DNA of 24,305 nt from an uncultured Clostridia bacterium. Lineage in GTDB: Bacteria > Bacillota_A > Clostridia > TANB77 > CAG-508. The stretch spans positions 1-24,305 of the forward strand of contig CANRFI010000014.1 of the NCBI GenBank assembly GCA_947629855.1, in the 5' to 3' direction. This document shows positions 1 to 10,080 of this stretch, piece after piece (positions within the stretch are counted from its first letter, which is position 1; every line of letters begins with the position of its first letter). The notes beneath the pieces were generated by a model, which saw nothing but the letters and a program-made list of their open reading frames with translations, was not told where the DNA came from and made no database searches. The position numbers and the translations under genes are program-made.

Positions 1-776
1 ATAACAGCTATTATAAACATTTTTAATACCATCTTTTTTTCAGATTTCATATATAAAAATTGTTCTTTAAAATTATCAATACTTTTATCTAATTTTTCAA
101 TTGTTTTTTCTGGATTTTTAAAAATATGAATTTTCCCTAGTAATTTGATAATTGGTGTTGTAAAAAAAGTAATTAACCTTTTTTTTACACCTGCAAGAAT
201 AACTACTATAATAGCAAAAATATTAAGTGAAAAACCTAAAATAGCAATCCATAAATAATCTTTCATTAAATTTGCAAAAAACGAAAATTCAAACAATACT
301 ACAATTAAAGTTGAAACAACTAAAGCAGTTTGAGTAATTATAAATTTCATTGCCATAGCAGATAAAGAATTACTAACCCTTTTCCCTGTTTTAGTTAATT
401 CGTATGCTTGCATTGGCTGACCACCTGAAGAAAATGGAGTGATATTATTAAATAATTGTCCTATCATTGATACCTTAAATGAATTTGTAAATTTCTGATT
501 TGGGTACATTTTTTTTAATGGTATATGTAAATTTATTGCTTCACATATCCAATGTATAGCTAAACAAATAATTCCTGCAAATACCCATTTATAATCTACT
601 TGATTTAATAATTGAATAATATTATTAATTCCATCTACATTTATCATATAAATAAATAAGCCTATAAAAATTATAATAATTAAAACAAAATTAAACACAA
701 CTAATTTTTTATTAGCTGGTTTTACTTCTTCTTTTAAATTTTCTATTTCTTCATTTCCTTCAAATCCATCTTGCAT
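1..776 (-). CDS. Flippase-like (LPG_synthase_TM / YbhN-type) integral membrane protein, partial
   Basis: The gene starts at an ATG at 776 and runs off the left edge, leaving 258 codons without a stop. The translation alternates hydrophobic segments with short polar loops. A charged N-terminus (residues 1-25, Glu/Lys-rich) is followed by the first membrane helix at about 27-45. The loop NNITPFSSGGQPMQAYELTK, followed by GKRVSN, is the recognisable signature of the flippase-like family (UPF0104, Pfam LPG_synthase_TM, related to the MprF N-domain and YbhN/AglD proteins). These proteins are thought to move or modify lipids, glycolipids or lysyl-phosphatidylglycerol in the membrane. The substrate cannot be told from the sequence. 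A weak ribosome binding site (AAAGGA, 12 nt upstream) precedes the start. It is the last gene of the minus-strand series, after the ferredoxin gene and a large hairpin, so it probably has its own promoter. There is no in-frame CGG in the visible part. Confidence 0.75.
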   Translation of the reverse strand, partial: MQDGFEGNEEIENLKEEVKPANKKLVVFNFVLIIIIFIGLFIYMINVDGINNIIQLLNQVDYKWVFAGIICLAIHWICEAINLHIPLKKMYPNQKFTNSFKVSMIGQLFNNITPFSSGGQPMQAYELTKTGKRVSNSLSAMAMKFIITQTALVVSTLIVVLFEFSFFANLMKDYLWIAILGFSLNIFAIIVVILAGVKKRLITFFTTPIIKLLGKIHIFKNPEKTIEKLDKSIDNFKEQFLYMKSEKKMVLKMFIIAV

Positions 777-1046
777 TTTAAAATTTCGTCCTTTCTAGCT
801 TTGCTTTAAAGCACACAATTGGTTATTTTTATAATTATATACTTTATATACTATATTATACAAAAAATCAATACTTTAATAAACAAAAGGCTTTAAATAA
901 TTATAAATTTTATAACTGCGTAAGCGACCAAATGGAGCAAAGCGAAGTGCGATTGGAGCAACTTACATTAAAAATTTAAATCTTGTAAGTTACGACACAC
1001 AAAGTTATAAAATTTATAATTATTAAAGCCTTTTATTATGTATTTT
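777..1046. other. Intergenic region, ferredoxin to flippase-like gene
   Basis: This 270-base AT-rich spacer contains no convincing ORF. It holds the large inverted repeat described separately (885-1034). On the minus strand towards the flippase-like gene there are TATAAT-like stretches around 840-865 that could serve as its promoter, but no well-spaced -35 element could be fixed. Confidence 0.6.
885..1034. repeat. Long imperfect inverted repeat with nested hairpin (MITE-like or large terminator hairpin)
   Basis: The arms at 885-917 and 1003-1034 are near-perfect reverse complements over about 32 bases, with a single one-base difference in length. Each outer end carries AAAAGGCTTTAA. They enclose about 85 bases that are distinctly more GC-rich than the flanks (GCGTAAGCGACC, AAAGCGAAGTGCG). 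Inside is a second hairpin, AACTTACA (960-967) paired with TGTAAGTT (984-991). It lies directly downstream of the ferredoxin stop. The symmetric arms and atypical interior fit a miniature inverted-repeat element or dispersed palindromic repeat. The outer stem could also act as a transcription stop. No target-site duplication is obvious. Confidence 0.6.
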
Positions 1047-2132
<1,086 letters not shown>

Positions 2133-2136
<4 letters not shown>

Positions 2137-2978
2137 TTTACTTCCTCCCACATATTAAATACCATATTATCTATACACATATCATAATTTGCATTTTGAT
2201 TCAATCTTTTTTTAGTGTTTTCCACAATTTCAATACAATTTGTGTATAATAAATTTTCTTTTGCTTTTTCTAGTAATAATATGTTAATATATTCTAATAT
2301 TTCATATATTTCTTCTTTTGATTTATATAATACTTCAGATAATTTAATAATTTCAATAAGATCTTTTTTTTCTAAATTTTCTACTATTTTTATTATTTCA
2401 TTATATTGATTTTGCTTATCTTTAAAATATATAGCTTTTCCTATACTTCCTTGACATATTGACAAATATTGTTGTGTTATATTGTCCATTTGATAATTTA
2501 TTTTCATATATTCTTTTATTTGCTCATCTTCAATTGGTTGAAATCGTAATATCATACATCTAGATTTTATTGTAGATAGAAATGCACTTTCATTTGTTCC
2601 AATTAAAATAATAGTTACAAATTCTGGTGGTTCTTCTAATGTTTTTAATAAACAATTTTGTGCCTCTAAAGTCATTGTTTCTGCCTTGTCTATAATAAAA
2701 ACTTTTTTATTAGACAATATTGGTTTTTCTTGTGCTTTCTTTTGTAACCATCTAATTTGCTCTATTTTTATACTGTTTTCATCTGGTTCGATATTAATTA
2801 AGTCTGGATGATTTTCTCTTTCTTCATTTAGCATTTTTTTTGCAAGTTCATTTGCAAAAGTTTTTTTTCCTATACCATCTATCCCTAGAAATAAATAGCT
2901 ATGGGACAATTTATTGTTTTTTAGTGAATTTGCTAATATTTGCTTTATTTGAGTATTTCCAATTATTTTTTCAAACAT
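2133..2978 (-). CDS. holB: DNA polymerase III delta' subunit
   Basis: This 281-residue AAA+ clamp-loader subunit of the replicative polymerase opens the sliding clamp together with the delta and tau/gamma subunits. A Walker A-like loop GIDGIGKKT lies at about 32-40, and a Walker B-like FIID at about 94-97. The SRC motif is at 139-141, with the sensor-1 type segment LIGTNES just before it. The zinc-binding cysteines usual between Walker A and B are absent, and the protein is shorter than B. subtilis HolB (329 residues). The C-terminal collar domain is helical and poorly conserved. The ATG at 2978 has a GAGGT ribosome binding site 6 nt upstream, and its last codon overlaps the ricT TTG start. 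It follows lepB by 9 bases, so lepB-holB-ricT-ferredoxin form a tight operon. Confidence 0.88.
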
Positions 2979-2987
2979 TTTATTACC

Positions 2988-3620
2988 TCAATCTATTTTT
3001 CCCCATTTATTAAGTGGCCATATTCTAATTGCTACTGTGCTTTCTATTTTTTCTAATGGAATACATCCAAATTCTCTACAATCTGTACTTTGTGTTCTAT
3101 TATCTCCCATCGCAAATACACAATTTTCAGGAACAGTGAATTTATTAAATCCTGGATATTTAGCTTCTGTTATAACTCCTTCTTGTAGATATGGTTCTTC
3201 TAATTCTTCACCATTTATATACACTTTTCCTTCTTTTATTTCAACATAGTCTCCTTGAACTGCTATTACTCTTTTTATATAACTTCTTTTTCCAATTTCT
3301 AAAAAATTATTAATAAACCAGCCAAAAGCTGTTTTTTCATTATATTTAGCAATTGGATTATTTATATCAATTTCATTTTCTCTATATAATGTTTGGTCTG
3401 GTTCTTCAAATGTAATAATTTGACCTCTTTGTGGTAAAGTATGTGTTGTTCTAGTCCATCTATTTAGCCATAATCTTTCATCTTGTATTAATGTTGGATA
3501 CATTGATCTCATTTGTACAATTGTTGGAGTACCAATAAAATAGCGAAATAACATTGCAAGTACTAATGCAATTATAATGCAATATATCCATTCAAATATT
3601 TCTTTTGCTCTTTCACTCAA
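2988..3620 (-). CDS. lepB: Type I signal peptidase
   Basis: This 210-residue membrane-anchored serine/lysine protease removes signal peptides from exported proteins. One transmembrane anchor spans about residues 12-29. Box B, MRSMYPTL, carries the catalytic Ser39, and the Lys general base is Lys116 in YIKRVIAVQGD. Box E is GDNRTQSTDCREFG near 170-185. Two details differ from the common consensus: VQGD replaces the usual xPGD, and box E has Cys where Ser is normal (TDCRE for SxDSR). The start is a TTG at 3620 with AAAGGAGAG just upstream. It lies between the histidine kinase and holB. Confidence 0.92.
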   Translation of the reverse strand: MSERAKEIFEWIYCIIIALVLAMLFRYFIGTPTIVQMRSMYPTLIQDERLWLNRWTRTTHTLPQRGQIITFEEPDQTLYRENEIDINNPIAKYNEKTAFGWFINNFLEIGKRSYIKRVIAVQGDYVEIKEGKVYINGEELEEPYLQEGVITEAKYPGFNKFTVPENCVFAMGDNRTQSTDCREFGCIPLEKIESTVAIRIWPLNKWGKID

Positions 3621-3699
3621 TTTTAATCTCTCCTTTTGTCTTTTTGCTTCTATTATTATACATTATTTTCTCTGACTTATCAATGAAAAATTACTTTTT

Positions 3700-5125
3700 T
3701 TATTGTTTTGTTGGTATTCTAATTACTACCTCTGTACCTTGTCCAACAACACTTTTTATATCGATACTTCCACCATTTTTATCTAGAATTTCTTTTGCAA
3801 TAGAAAGTCCGAAGTCCTGTTCCTCCCATTTCTCTTGTACGTGCTTTATCTACTCTATAAAATCTTTCAAAAATTCTATTTAAATCCTCTTCTGGAATTC
3901 CAATACCATTGTCAAATACTTTAATGTATGCATCATTATAAACAAATCCAACGTAAATTTTAATTTCTCCACCATCTTTAGTATATTTGATACTATTTGT
4001 TAGAATATTTAATACTACTCTTTCAATATCATACTTATCAGCATATACTGGTGGAACATCTGCTGTTACAAAACAATCAACTTTATGATTTTTCTTTTTA
4101 ATTTCTATTGCCAACTTATCTTGGCATTTCTTGACCAAATCTCCTAAATCAAAAGTCTCTTTTTGTATATTTTTATTTTTATTATCATATCTAGATAATG
4201 TTAATAAATCTGTTACTAATTTAGCCATCCTTCTTGCTTCTGTTGCAATTACATTTAAAAACTTTTCTTGTGTTTCTTTGTCATATTCACCTTCTAATAG
4301 AGTATCTGCATATCCCATAATAGAAGTGATTGGTGTTTTTAATTCGTGTGATACATCTGCAACAAATTCTTTTTGCATATTGTCTAATTTAACATGTTCT
4401 GTAATATCTTGTATTACTGCAATAACTCCGTCTGGTCTATCAGTTTCATTCCTAAATGGTGCAAAAAATACATTCATATATTTGTCTTCTACTTGAATTC
4501 TTTGCTCAGTTGATGTCCAGTTTTCTAAGTAAATTATTTTTTCCATATTTATATTTAATTTGAATTTTGAGAAAATATCATCAAATGTATTATCCTCTGG
4601 ACCAATACTTAAGAATTTTTTAGCTGCTGGATTAATTAAAATTATTTGTCCTTTCATATTAAATGCAATAATCCCATCTGTCATATGAAGTAAAATTGTT
4701 TCAATTTGATTTTTTTGAGTTGATACTTCGCTTAATTTTTCTTTTAATTCTGTCGTCATAATACCTAAAACATTTTCTAAGTCTTTTGTTTCTTTTCCCT
4801 TTTTACCTTTTTTTAATTTTTCTATTGATTCTTCTCCTGTAATTTTTTCGGCACTTTTTATTAATTTATTAATTGGATAAATAATAAATTGAGATAAAAA
4901 TAATGCCACTAAAATTCCTACAAGTGTAAAAGAAACTCCAGCAATTATTAATACCCAAATTGTTTTTTGTTGCATACTTTGTAAATCTAAAGCTTGTCCT
5001 GCTTGTAATTGTAGGTCTAAATTATGCAATGAGATAAGAAAAAAAACTCCTATTCCACTAATTATAATTATACCTACTAAAAATAATACTAATATTACTT
5101 TGTTAATTTGTATTTTTTTTAGCAT
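3700..5125 (-). CDS. WalK/PhoR-like membrane sensor histidine kinase, requires +1 recoding at one CGG
   Basis: The protein is 474 residues if one extra C (3811) is skipped. Two N-terminal membrane helices (about 10-31 and 56-80) bracket a very short external loop of about 25 residues. HAMP (about 81-130), PAS (about 140-240), HisKA with phospho-acceptor His260 in DVSHELKTP, and HATPase_c follow. The N box is NILTNSIKYTK (373-383), G1 is DNGIGIP (405-411) and the F-box is FERFYR. The zero frame then reads GGTGL-CGG and leaves the family. Skipping C gives GGTGL-GLSIAKEIL, the G2 box, and ends normally at TAA 3700-3702. Without recoding, the ATP lid end is lost. This domain order is typical of WalK/PhoR kinases controlling cell-wall homeostasis or phosphate. 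No response regulator is adjacent. It sits 10 bases downstream of murG. Confidence 0.88.
3808..3811 (-). other. Recoding site 1: CGGA (Leu-Gly) in histidine kinase
   Basis: Codon 439 of the zero frame is CGG, preceded by CTT. Skipping the C makes GGA (Gly) and restores the G2 motif GTGLGLSIAK. Confidence 0.9.
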
Positions 5126-5135
5126 CTTATTACCC

Positions 5136-6251
5136 CTATTTTAATAATTTTTCTATTTCTTTATAAATTTTATCTTCTGCATCTGTAGTAGAAATTTTTA
5201 AAGCATTTTCTCCCATTTTTTTCATTTCAGATGGATTTAATATTATTTTGTCTATTGTTTCGTTTAGTTTTTCTCCTGTTAGTTCATCATTTAATATTAT
5301 TTTGGCTGCTCCTATATTCTCTAAAACTTTTGCATTATAATATTGATGATTATGACTAACATTTGGAAGCGGAATCAAAATAGATGGTTTTCCAAGGTTT
5401 GTTATTTCGGTTACTGTCATTGCACCAGCTCTTCCAATAGCCATATCTGCTATATTTAAAGCTTCTTCCATATTATAAATGTATGGTTCTATTTTCATAT
5501 TATTAATGTTTCTAATATTAATTTGATTTTTTTCTAATTCTTCTTTTATTATATCAAATTGCTTTGGACCTGTTGCCCATATCATTTGATAATTTTTATT
5601 TTGCCCATTTTTAATAATTTCAATAATTGCTTCATTAATTTTTTGGGCTCCTTGACTTCCTCCTGATACTAAAACAATCGGTTTTAATTGGTTCAACCCT
5701 AATCGTTTTATAATTTCACTTTTTTCTTGCTCATTATATACTTGTTTTTTTACTTTTACAGGAGTTCCTGTATAAACTATATTTTTTGCTTTTTTAATTT
5801 TATTTTTTGTATCTTCAAAAGATACTAAAATTGTATTTGTTTTTTTTGCAAGCATCTTAACTGCTAACCCAGGAAAACTATTACTTTCGTGAAGCATAGT
5901 TGGAATATTTAATTTATTTGCTGCAGTTATTACTGCTCCACATATATATCCACCTGTACCTATTACAATATCTGGCTTAAATTCTCTAACTATTTTATCT
6001 GCTTCTTTATATCCTTTTATTGTTAAGCATAGCTTTTTAATTGTATCAATAGAAATTTTTTTGCTTAATCCATATGCATTTATAGTTTTTAATTCATATC
6101 CAGCACGTGGTACTAAGTCATTTTCTAGTCCTCTTGTAGTTCCAATAAAAATAATTTTAGAATCTTTTTGTTCTTTTTTTATTTTATTGGCAATTGCAAT
6201 TCCTGGATTAATATGTCCAGCTGTTCCAGCTGCCGCTATAATTACTTTCAT
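5136..6251 (-). CDS. murG: MurG, UDP-GlcNAc:lipid I N-acetylglucosaminyltransferase
   Basis: This 371-residue GT-B glycosyltransferase converts lipid I to lipid II on the cytoplasmic face of the membrane. The N-terminal G-loop is AAAGTAGHINPG (residues 6-17), a variant of the usual GGTGGHxxP with Ala at two glycine positions but the His kept. The second loop, GTGGYICG, and HESNSFPG (around 123) are present. The C-domain carries VSGGSQGAQ and the UDP-GlcNAc-binding GRAGAMTVTEI, followed by LIPLPN and NHQYYNA. The ATG at 6251 has GGAGGT 7 nt upstream. It follows ftsW by 43 bases and precedes the histidine kinase by 10, consistent with one murE-mraY-ftsW-murG-kinase transcript. There are no in-frame CGG codons; one out-of-frame CGG lies at GCG GCA near the start. 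Confidence 0.95.
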   Translation of the reverse strand: MKVIIAAAGTAGHINPGIAIANKIKKEQKDSKIIFIGTTRGLENDLVPRAGYELKTINAYGLSKKISIDTIKKLCLTIKGYKEADKIVREFKPDIVIGTGGYICGAVITAANKLNIPTMLHESNSFPGLAVKMLAKKTNTILVSFEDTKNKIKKAKNIVYTGTPVKVKKQVYNEQEKSEIIKRLGLNQLKPIVLVSGGSQGAQKINEAIIEIIKNGQNKNYQMIWATGPKQFDIIKEELEKNQINIRNINNMKIEPYIYNMEEALNIADMAIGRAGAMTVTEITNLGKPSILIPLPNVSHNHQYYNAKVLENIGAAKIILNDELTGEKLNETIDKIILNPSEMKKMGENALKISTTDAEDKIYKEIEKLLK

Positions 6252-6263
6252 ATATTTACCTCC

Positions 6264-6296
6264 TTGGGTGTTTTTTTCTTTGTTTGCAAAACACCT
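6264..6296 (-). other. Small hairpin in ftsW-murG spacer
   Basis: On the minus strand GGTGTTTT near the ftsW stop can pair with AAAACACC just ahead of the murG ribosome binding site, about 8 bp with a 15-base loop. No U-run follows, so it is not an obvious terminator. It may affect mRNA stability or murG translation. Confidence 0.3.
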
Positions 6297-7432
6297 AAGT
6301 TTTCGCTCCTGCTCTAGATATATTTAGTAAAATTCCCATTTCACATAATAGAATAAATAATGCTGTTCCTCCGATAGCTAAAAAATGGTAATGGCATTCC
6401 TGTTACTGGCATAGATGATGTTACAACTGCTACATTTATTATTACTTGAATTGCAACTAATGCAGTTATTCCTACTGCTAGCAAACTTCCAAACATATCT
6501 GGTGCTTTTATTGCGATAAGTATTCCTCTCCATATAAATATAGCAAATAAAATTAAGACAATAGCACAACCAATAAATCCAAGTTCTTCTCCTAAGATTG
6601 AAAAGATAAAATCATTATGTGGTTCTGGTATGTACAAAAACTTTTGCTTACTTGCTCCTAATCCTACTCCAAATAATCCACCGTGAACCTATTGCATATA
6701 AACTCTGTATAACTTGCCATCCTTCATTTTGTTTATCTTTCCAAGGGTCTAAAAATGTTATTATTCTTTGTAAACGATATGGTTCAAAAATAACTAAAGC
6801 TATAAGTCCAGGTATTCCGTACTACTGAACCTGTTGCTAAAAAATGCCAAAATTTACAACCTGCTGCAATCATCATAATTGAGCAAACTCCTATAATAAC
6901 AATCGAACTACTAAAATGTGGTTCTAATAATAGTGTTGCTATAATTGGAACTAATAATACAATATGGAATAAAAAGCCTTTTCCATATTTTCCTAAATTA
7001 TCTCTATTGACTGTTAAAATTCCTGCATAGAAAATAATCATTAATAACTTAACAATTTCAGATGGCTGAAAAGACAATGTTTCTGTAATATAAATCCACC
7101 TTTTTGCACCATTAACTGTTCTTCCTGCTACTAATACAATTATTAATAATATAAAAGCAATTATCCAAGCATGTTTGAAAAATTTTTGATAAAAACGATA
7201 GTCAATTTTTGATATAAATGCCATAGCAATTACTCCTAAAACTGCAAAAAATAATTGCTTAGAAAAATATGAATAACTATCGCCGACTTTCTGCTAAAGC
7301 TGAAGGGGAACTTGCTGACAATACCATAACTAGACCAATTGAAAGTAATAATAATATAGTAATTACTAATGTGAAATCAATTGGGTTATTTAAAAAACGT
7401 GAAAATGTCTTTTCTTTTTTCTTTTTTGCCAT
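6295..7432 (-). CDS. ftsW: FtsW/SpoVE-type SEDS peptidoglycan polymerase, requires four +1 recodings
   Basis: The protein is 377 residues once four extra C bases (7285, 6819, 6683, 6373) are skipped. As read in the zero frame the gene is shredded into five pieces. SEDS proteins polymerise glycan strands from lipid II, working with a class B PBP such as the one encoded upstream. Family features after correction are VMVLSASS in the first helix, GRTVNGAKRWI, FQPSEIVKL, EPHFSSS, QSLYAIGSGGLFGVGLG, the HNDFIFSILGEELG segment with the key Asp, and SSMPVTGMPLPFFSYGGTA. The ATG at 7432 lies 20 bases after the mraY stop with AAAGGAAAG ahead of it, and it ends at TAG 6295-6297. All four shifts sit at glycines, two of them in the most conserved motifs (GSGGLFG and SYGGT). 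Whether it is the division (FtsW) or spore (SpoVE) paralogue is open. The neighbours mraY and murG favour a dcw-type copy. Confidence 0.9.
6370..6373 (-). other. Recoding site 2: CGGA (Tyr-Gly) in ftsW
   Basis: TAT-CGG-A interrupts FFSY-GGTA. Skipping C restores the SYGGT signature and leads to TAG at 6295. Confidence 0.92.
6680..6683 (-). other. Recoding site 3: CGGT (Ser-Gly) in ftsW
   Basis: TCA-CGG-T interrupts AIGS-GGLFG. Skipping C gives GGT GGA TTA. This is the only site with T as the fourth base. Confidence 0.92.
6816..6819 (-). other. Recoding site 4: CGGA (Val-Gly) in ftsW
   Basis: GTA-CGG-A interrupts TGSVV-GIPGL. Skipping C restores the frame that continues into EPYRLQRI. Confidence 0.92.
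7282..7285 (-). other. Recoding site 5: CGGC (Ser-Gly) in ftsW
   Basis: Codon 50, AGT-CGG-C, lies in the first extracellular loop (ALAES-GDSYS). Reading in the zero frame meets TAG two codons later (CGG CGA TAG). It is the only site with C as the fourth base. Confidence 0.92.
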
Positions 7433-7452
7433 TTTAATTTATCTTTCCTTTC

Positions 7453-8433
7453 TTAAACAATCTTTAATCCTAAAATACACAATGCTAAAGTAACTAAACT
7501 AAATATAATTACTATTTTATTTTCTTTCCAACCAGATAATTCAAAATGATGATGTAATGGTGCCATTTTGAAAAATCTTTTTCCTGTTTTTTTATAATAT
7601 AGTACTTGTATCATAACTGAAATAGTTTCTAGTATTGGAATAAATGCAATTACAATTAATAGTAATGGCATTTTTAAATATAAGGCCATTGCTGAAATAA
7701 CACCACCTAAAAATAATGACCCTGTATCACCCATAAATACCTTTGCTGGGTGTAAATTAAACATTAAAAATCCTAATACTACACCAATTACTACGCTTCC
7801 AAATATTAAAATTTCTTGCATTCCAGATACCATTCCTATAATTGTTAAACAAGTAATAATAATAGCAGATATGCTAGAAGAAAGCCCATCAATTCCATCT
7901 GTTAAATTTATACTATTTGTTGCTCCTAAAATAACAAAAATAGCAAACGGAATATATAAATAAATTGGTAATTCTAAATATGTTTTTAAAATTGGAATAT
8001 AAGTGTCAGTTCCTATATGCAAACCATTAATTAAATAAATTACATAAAAAACAGATATGATTAGTAATCCAAGCATTTTATAACTTGGTTTTAATCCTTT
8101 TGTATTTTTAAAAAATAGTTTTGTAAAATCATCTATAAATCCTATAATACCAAATCCTATTGTTAAAATAAGCATTGGAATTAATCTGTTTGCTGTTTCA
8201 TTTTTTCCTTGTATGCTAAAAAATATATAAATTCCTGTTATTATGATAATCATAGAAATTATCATAATAATTCCACCCATTGTTGGTGTTCCTTGCTTTT
8301 TTAAATGAGATTGTGGTCCATCATCTCTTTCTATTTGCCCTACTTTTAATTTTTTCAATATTGGTATAATTATAAAACTTAATATAACAGTTGTTATAAA
8401 TGCTATAATTAACATAGTAATTTCTGTTTTCAT
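7453..8433 (-). CDS. mraY: MraY, phospho-N-acetylmuramoyl-pentapeptide transferase
   Basis: This 326-residue polytopic membrane enzyme transfers phospho-MurNAc-pentapeptide to undecaprenyl phosphate to make lipid I. Diagnostic motifs are all present: DDGPQSH near the N-terminus (37-43), MGGI (52-55), the catalytic IDDFTK (100-105), NSINLTDGIDGL (173-184), VFMGDTGSL (232-240) and the cytoplasmic APLHHHFE (291-298). About ten hydrophobic helices are visible. The ATG at 8433 has AAAGG about 10 nt upstream. It is separated from murE by 38 bases and from ftsW by 20. There is no in-frame CGG. murF and murD, usually adjacent, are missing here. Confidence 0.96.
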   Translation of the reverse strand: MKTEITMLIIAFITTVILSFIIIPILKKLKVGQIERDDGPQSHLKKQGTPTMGGIIMIISMIIIITGIYIFFSIQGKNETANRLIPMLILTIGFGIIGFIDDFTKLFFKNTKGLKPSYKMLGLLIISVFYVIYLINGLHIGTDTYIPILKTYLELPIYLYIPFAIFVILGATNSINLTDGIDGLSSSISAIIITCLTIIGMVSGMQEILIFGSVVIGVVLGFLMFNLHPAKVFMGDTGSLFLGGVISAMALYLKMPLLLIVIAFIPILETISVMIQVLYYKKTGKRFFKMAPLHHHFELSGWKENKIVIIFSLVTLALCILGLKIV

Positions 8434-8471
8434 TGTACCAAACCTTTCTTATGCTTTCGTATTATATCTAT

Positions 8472-9944
8472 TTATTGTAGTTCATCCATTATTTCTTTTA
8501 TAATTACTCTTTCATCATATGGATATTTTACACCATTAATATCTTGATAAGTTTCATGTCCTTTTCCTGCAATAACAATAATATCTCTTTTAGTAGCCAT
8601 TTTTATTGCTTCTCTTATTGCATCTGTTCTATTTACAATTACAGTATATTTTCCTTTAGTCCTTTTCATTCCTTCTTCAATTTGCTTTGTTATTTCTTCT
8701 GGTTTTTCTGTTCTTGGATTATCTGATGTGATAAATGTGTAGTCTGCAATTGTTCCTGATATTTCTCCCATTATTGGTCTTTTAGATTTATCTCTATCTC
8801 CTCCACAACCAAATACACTAATTAATTTTCCTTTTGTATAAGATTTTACCGCTCTTAGTATTCTTTCTAAACTTTCTGGAGAATGTGCATAATCTATCAT
8901 AATTGGTAATTCTTTTTTATTATCAACCATTTCTGATCTTCCTGGAACTCTTACTTCTAATAGTGCTTCTTTAACAGTTTCAGCATCTATTCCTAATTTT
9001 TGTGCTACACAAATGGCTGCTAAACAATTATACACACTAAATCTTCCTGGTATACATACCTTTACTCTTTCATTTCTGTCTGTTATTTTTACTTTAAAAT
9101 CAGCATATGAATTTGTAATTGTTATATCTTTTGCTAACAAATTTGCAAAATTATCAATTCCATAAGTAGTTATATTACTCTCTGGAAATAAACTAGGTAT
9201 TTTAGCAGCGTGTAAATCATCTGCATTTATAATTCCAGTTTTACACATTTCGAATAATTTTAATTTTGAATTAAAATAGTCCTCCATATTTGGATGTTCT
9301 TTTTCACTAATATGGTCTTGTGAGAAGTTAGTAAATAATACAATATCAAAATCACATCCATCTACTCTGTGTAATTTTAAACTTTGTGAAGATACCTCCA
9401 TTACAACTACTTCTACTCCTGCTTCTACCATTTTAGCGAATTGTCTTTGTAATTCTAAGCTTTCTGGTGTTGTCATACTACTATCTTTTAATTTTTCTTC
9501 TCCTATATATGTTGCAATTGTACCAATTAAGCCTACTTTTTTCCCTGCTTTTTCTAAAATTTTTCTTATCATAAAAGTTGTTGTTGTTTTTCCTTTTGTT
9601 CCTGTTACTCCAATTAATTTAAATTTTCTTGATGGATTTCCATAAAAATTAGAAGAACAAATGGCCATTGCTACTCTTGTATCTTTTGCCATAATAATAG
9701 TAATTCCTTCTGGTATATTAAGTTCTTTTAAATTACATCCTTCTTGTATCATAACTGCTGTTGCTCCATTCTCTATTGCTTTTCCTACAAATTGATGTCC
9801 ATCTATTTTAAATCCTGTAATTGCAATAAATAAATAATCTTTCTTTACTTTTTCTGAATTATTTTCAATATCTTTTATTTCTATTTCTAAATCGCCTTTT
9901 ACCTTTAGTCCTTCTATACCAACTAGCATTTCTTTTAATTTCAT
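8472..9944 (-). CDS. murE: MurE, UDP-MurNAc-L-Ala-D-Glu:meso-diaminopimelate ligase
   Basis: This 490-residue cytoplasmic Mur ligase adds the third stem-peptide amino acid. The P-loop is GVTGTKGKTTT (112-122). MTTPESLELQ and MEVSSQSLKLHR follow, and SKLKLFE carries the lysine expected to be carbamylated. The central/C-domain motifs are VPGRSEM, IDYAHSPESLE and FGCGGDRDKSKR. The substrate-selecting DNPRTE is at 408-413; in the family DNPR marks meso-DAP enzymes, so the organism probably has DAP-type peptidoglycan. ATG 9944 is preferred over an in-frame TTG at 9962 because AAGGGA sits 9 nt upstream of the ATG. It has its own promoter at 9994-10022 downstream of the pyrI terminator and heads the murE-mraY-ftsW-murG-kinase operon. 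A CGG at 8829 is out of frame (GCG GTA). Confidence 0.96.
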   Translation of the reverse strand: MKLKEMLVGIEGLKVKGDLEIEIKDIENNSEKVKKDYLFIAITGFKIDGHQFVGKAIENGATAVMIQEGCNLKELNIPEGITIIMAKDTRVAMAICSSNFYGNPSRKFKLIGVTGTKGKTTTTFMIRKILEKAGKKVGLIGTIATYIGEEKLKDSSMTTPESLELQRQFAKMVEAGVEVVVMEVSSQSLKLHRVDGCDFDIVLFTNFSQDHISEKEHPNMEDYFNSKLKLFEMCKTGIINADDLHAAKIPSLFPESNITTYGIDNFANLLAKDITITNSYADFKVKITDRNERVKVCIPGRFSVYNCLAAICVAQKLGIDAETVKEALLEVRVPGRSEMVDNKKELPIMIDYAHSPESLERILRAVKSYTKGKLISVFGCGGDRDKSKRPIMGEISGTIADYTFITSDNPRTEKPEEITKQIEEGMKRTKGKYTVIVNRTDAIREAIKMATKRDIIVIAGKGHETYQDINGVKYPYDERVIIKEIMDELQ

Positions 9945-9993
9945 TTTTATCCATCCCTTCAAATTTATAAATTTTATATCTAATATTGTCTAC

Positions 9994-10022
9994 ATTATAT
10001 AACTAAATTACCATTTTGTATA
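9994..10022 (-). promoter_or_regulatory. Sigma-A-type promoter for the murE operon
   Basis: On the minus strand TATACA (10022-10017), a 17-base spacer and TATAAT (9999-9994) form a good consensus promoter. It lies between the pyrI terminator and the murE start. Confidence 0.7.
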
Positions 10023-10032
10023 GATTTTTTAT

Positions 10033-10067
10033 AAAAAAATCTCCTAATATATCTTATTAGAAGATTT
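10033..10067 (-). terminator. Rho-independent terminator after pyrI
   Basis: The 13-bp stem pairs AAATCTTCTAATA with TATTAGGAGATTT (one G-U pair) around a 5-base loop. It is followed by a run of seven U residues on the minus strand, 13 bases after the pyrI stop. Confidence 0.9.
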
Positions 10068-10080
10068 TATTTTTATTCAA

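Noticed and set aside
3605..3883. Plus-strand ORFs opposite lepB, the kinase, murG, pyrB, PBP and mraZ
   Set aside because: They are antisense shadows of well-identified minus-strand genes, with no ribosome binding sites or family motifs.
6295..7432. ftsW and the PBP genes as pseudogenes
   Set aside because: Apart from the C insertions the proteins are fully conserved with all catalytic motifs. There are no stops, deletions or other indels, and several independent essential genes show the same lesion.
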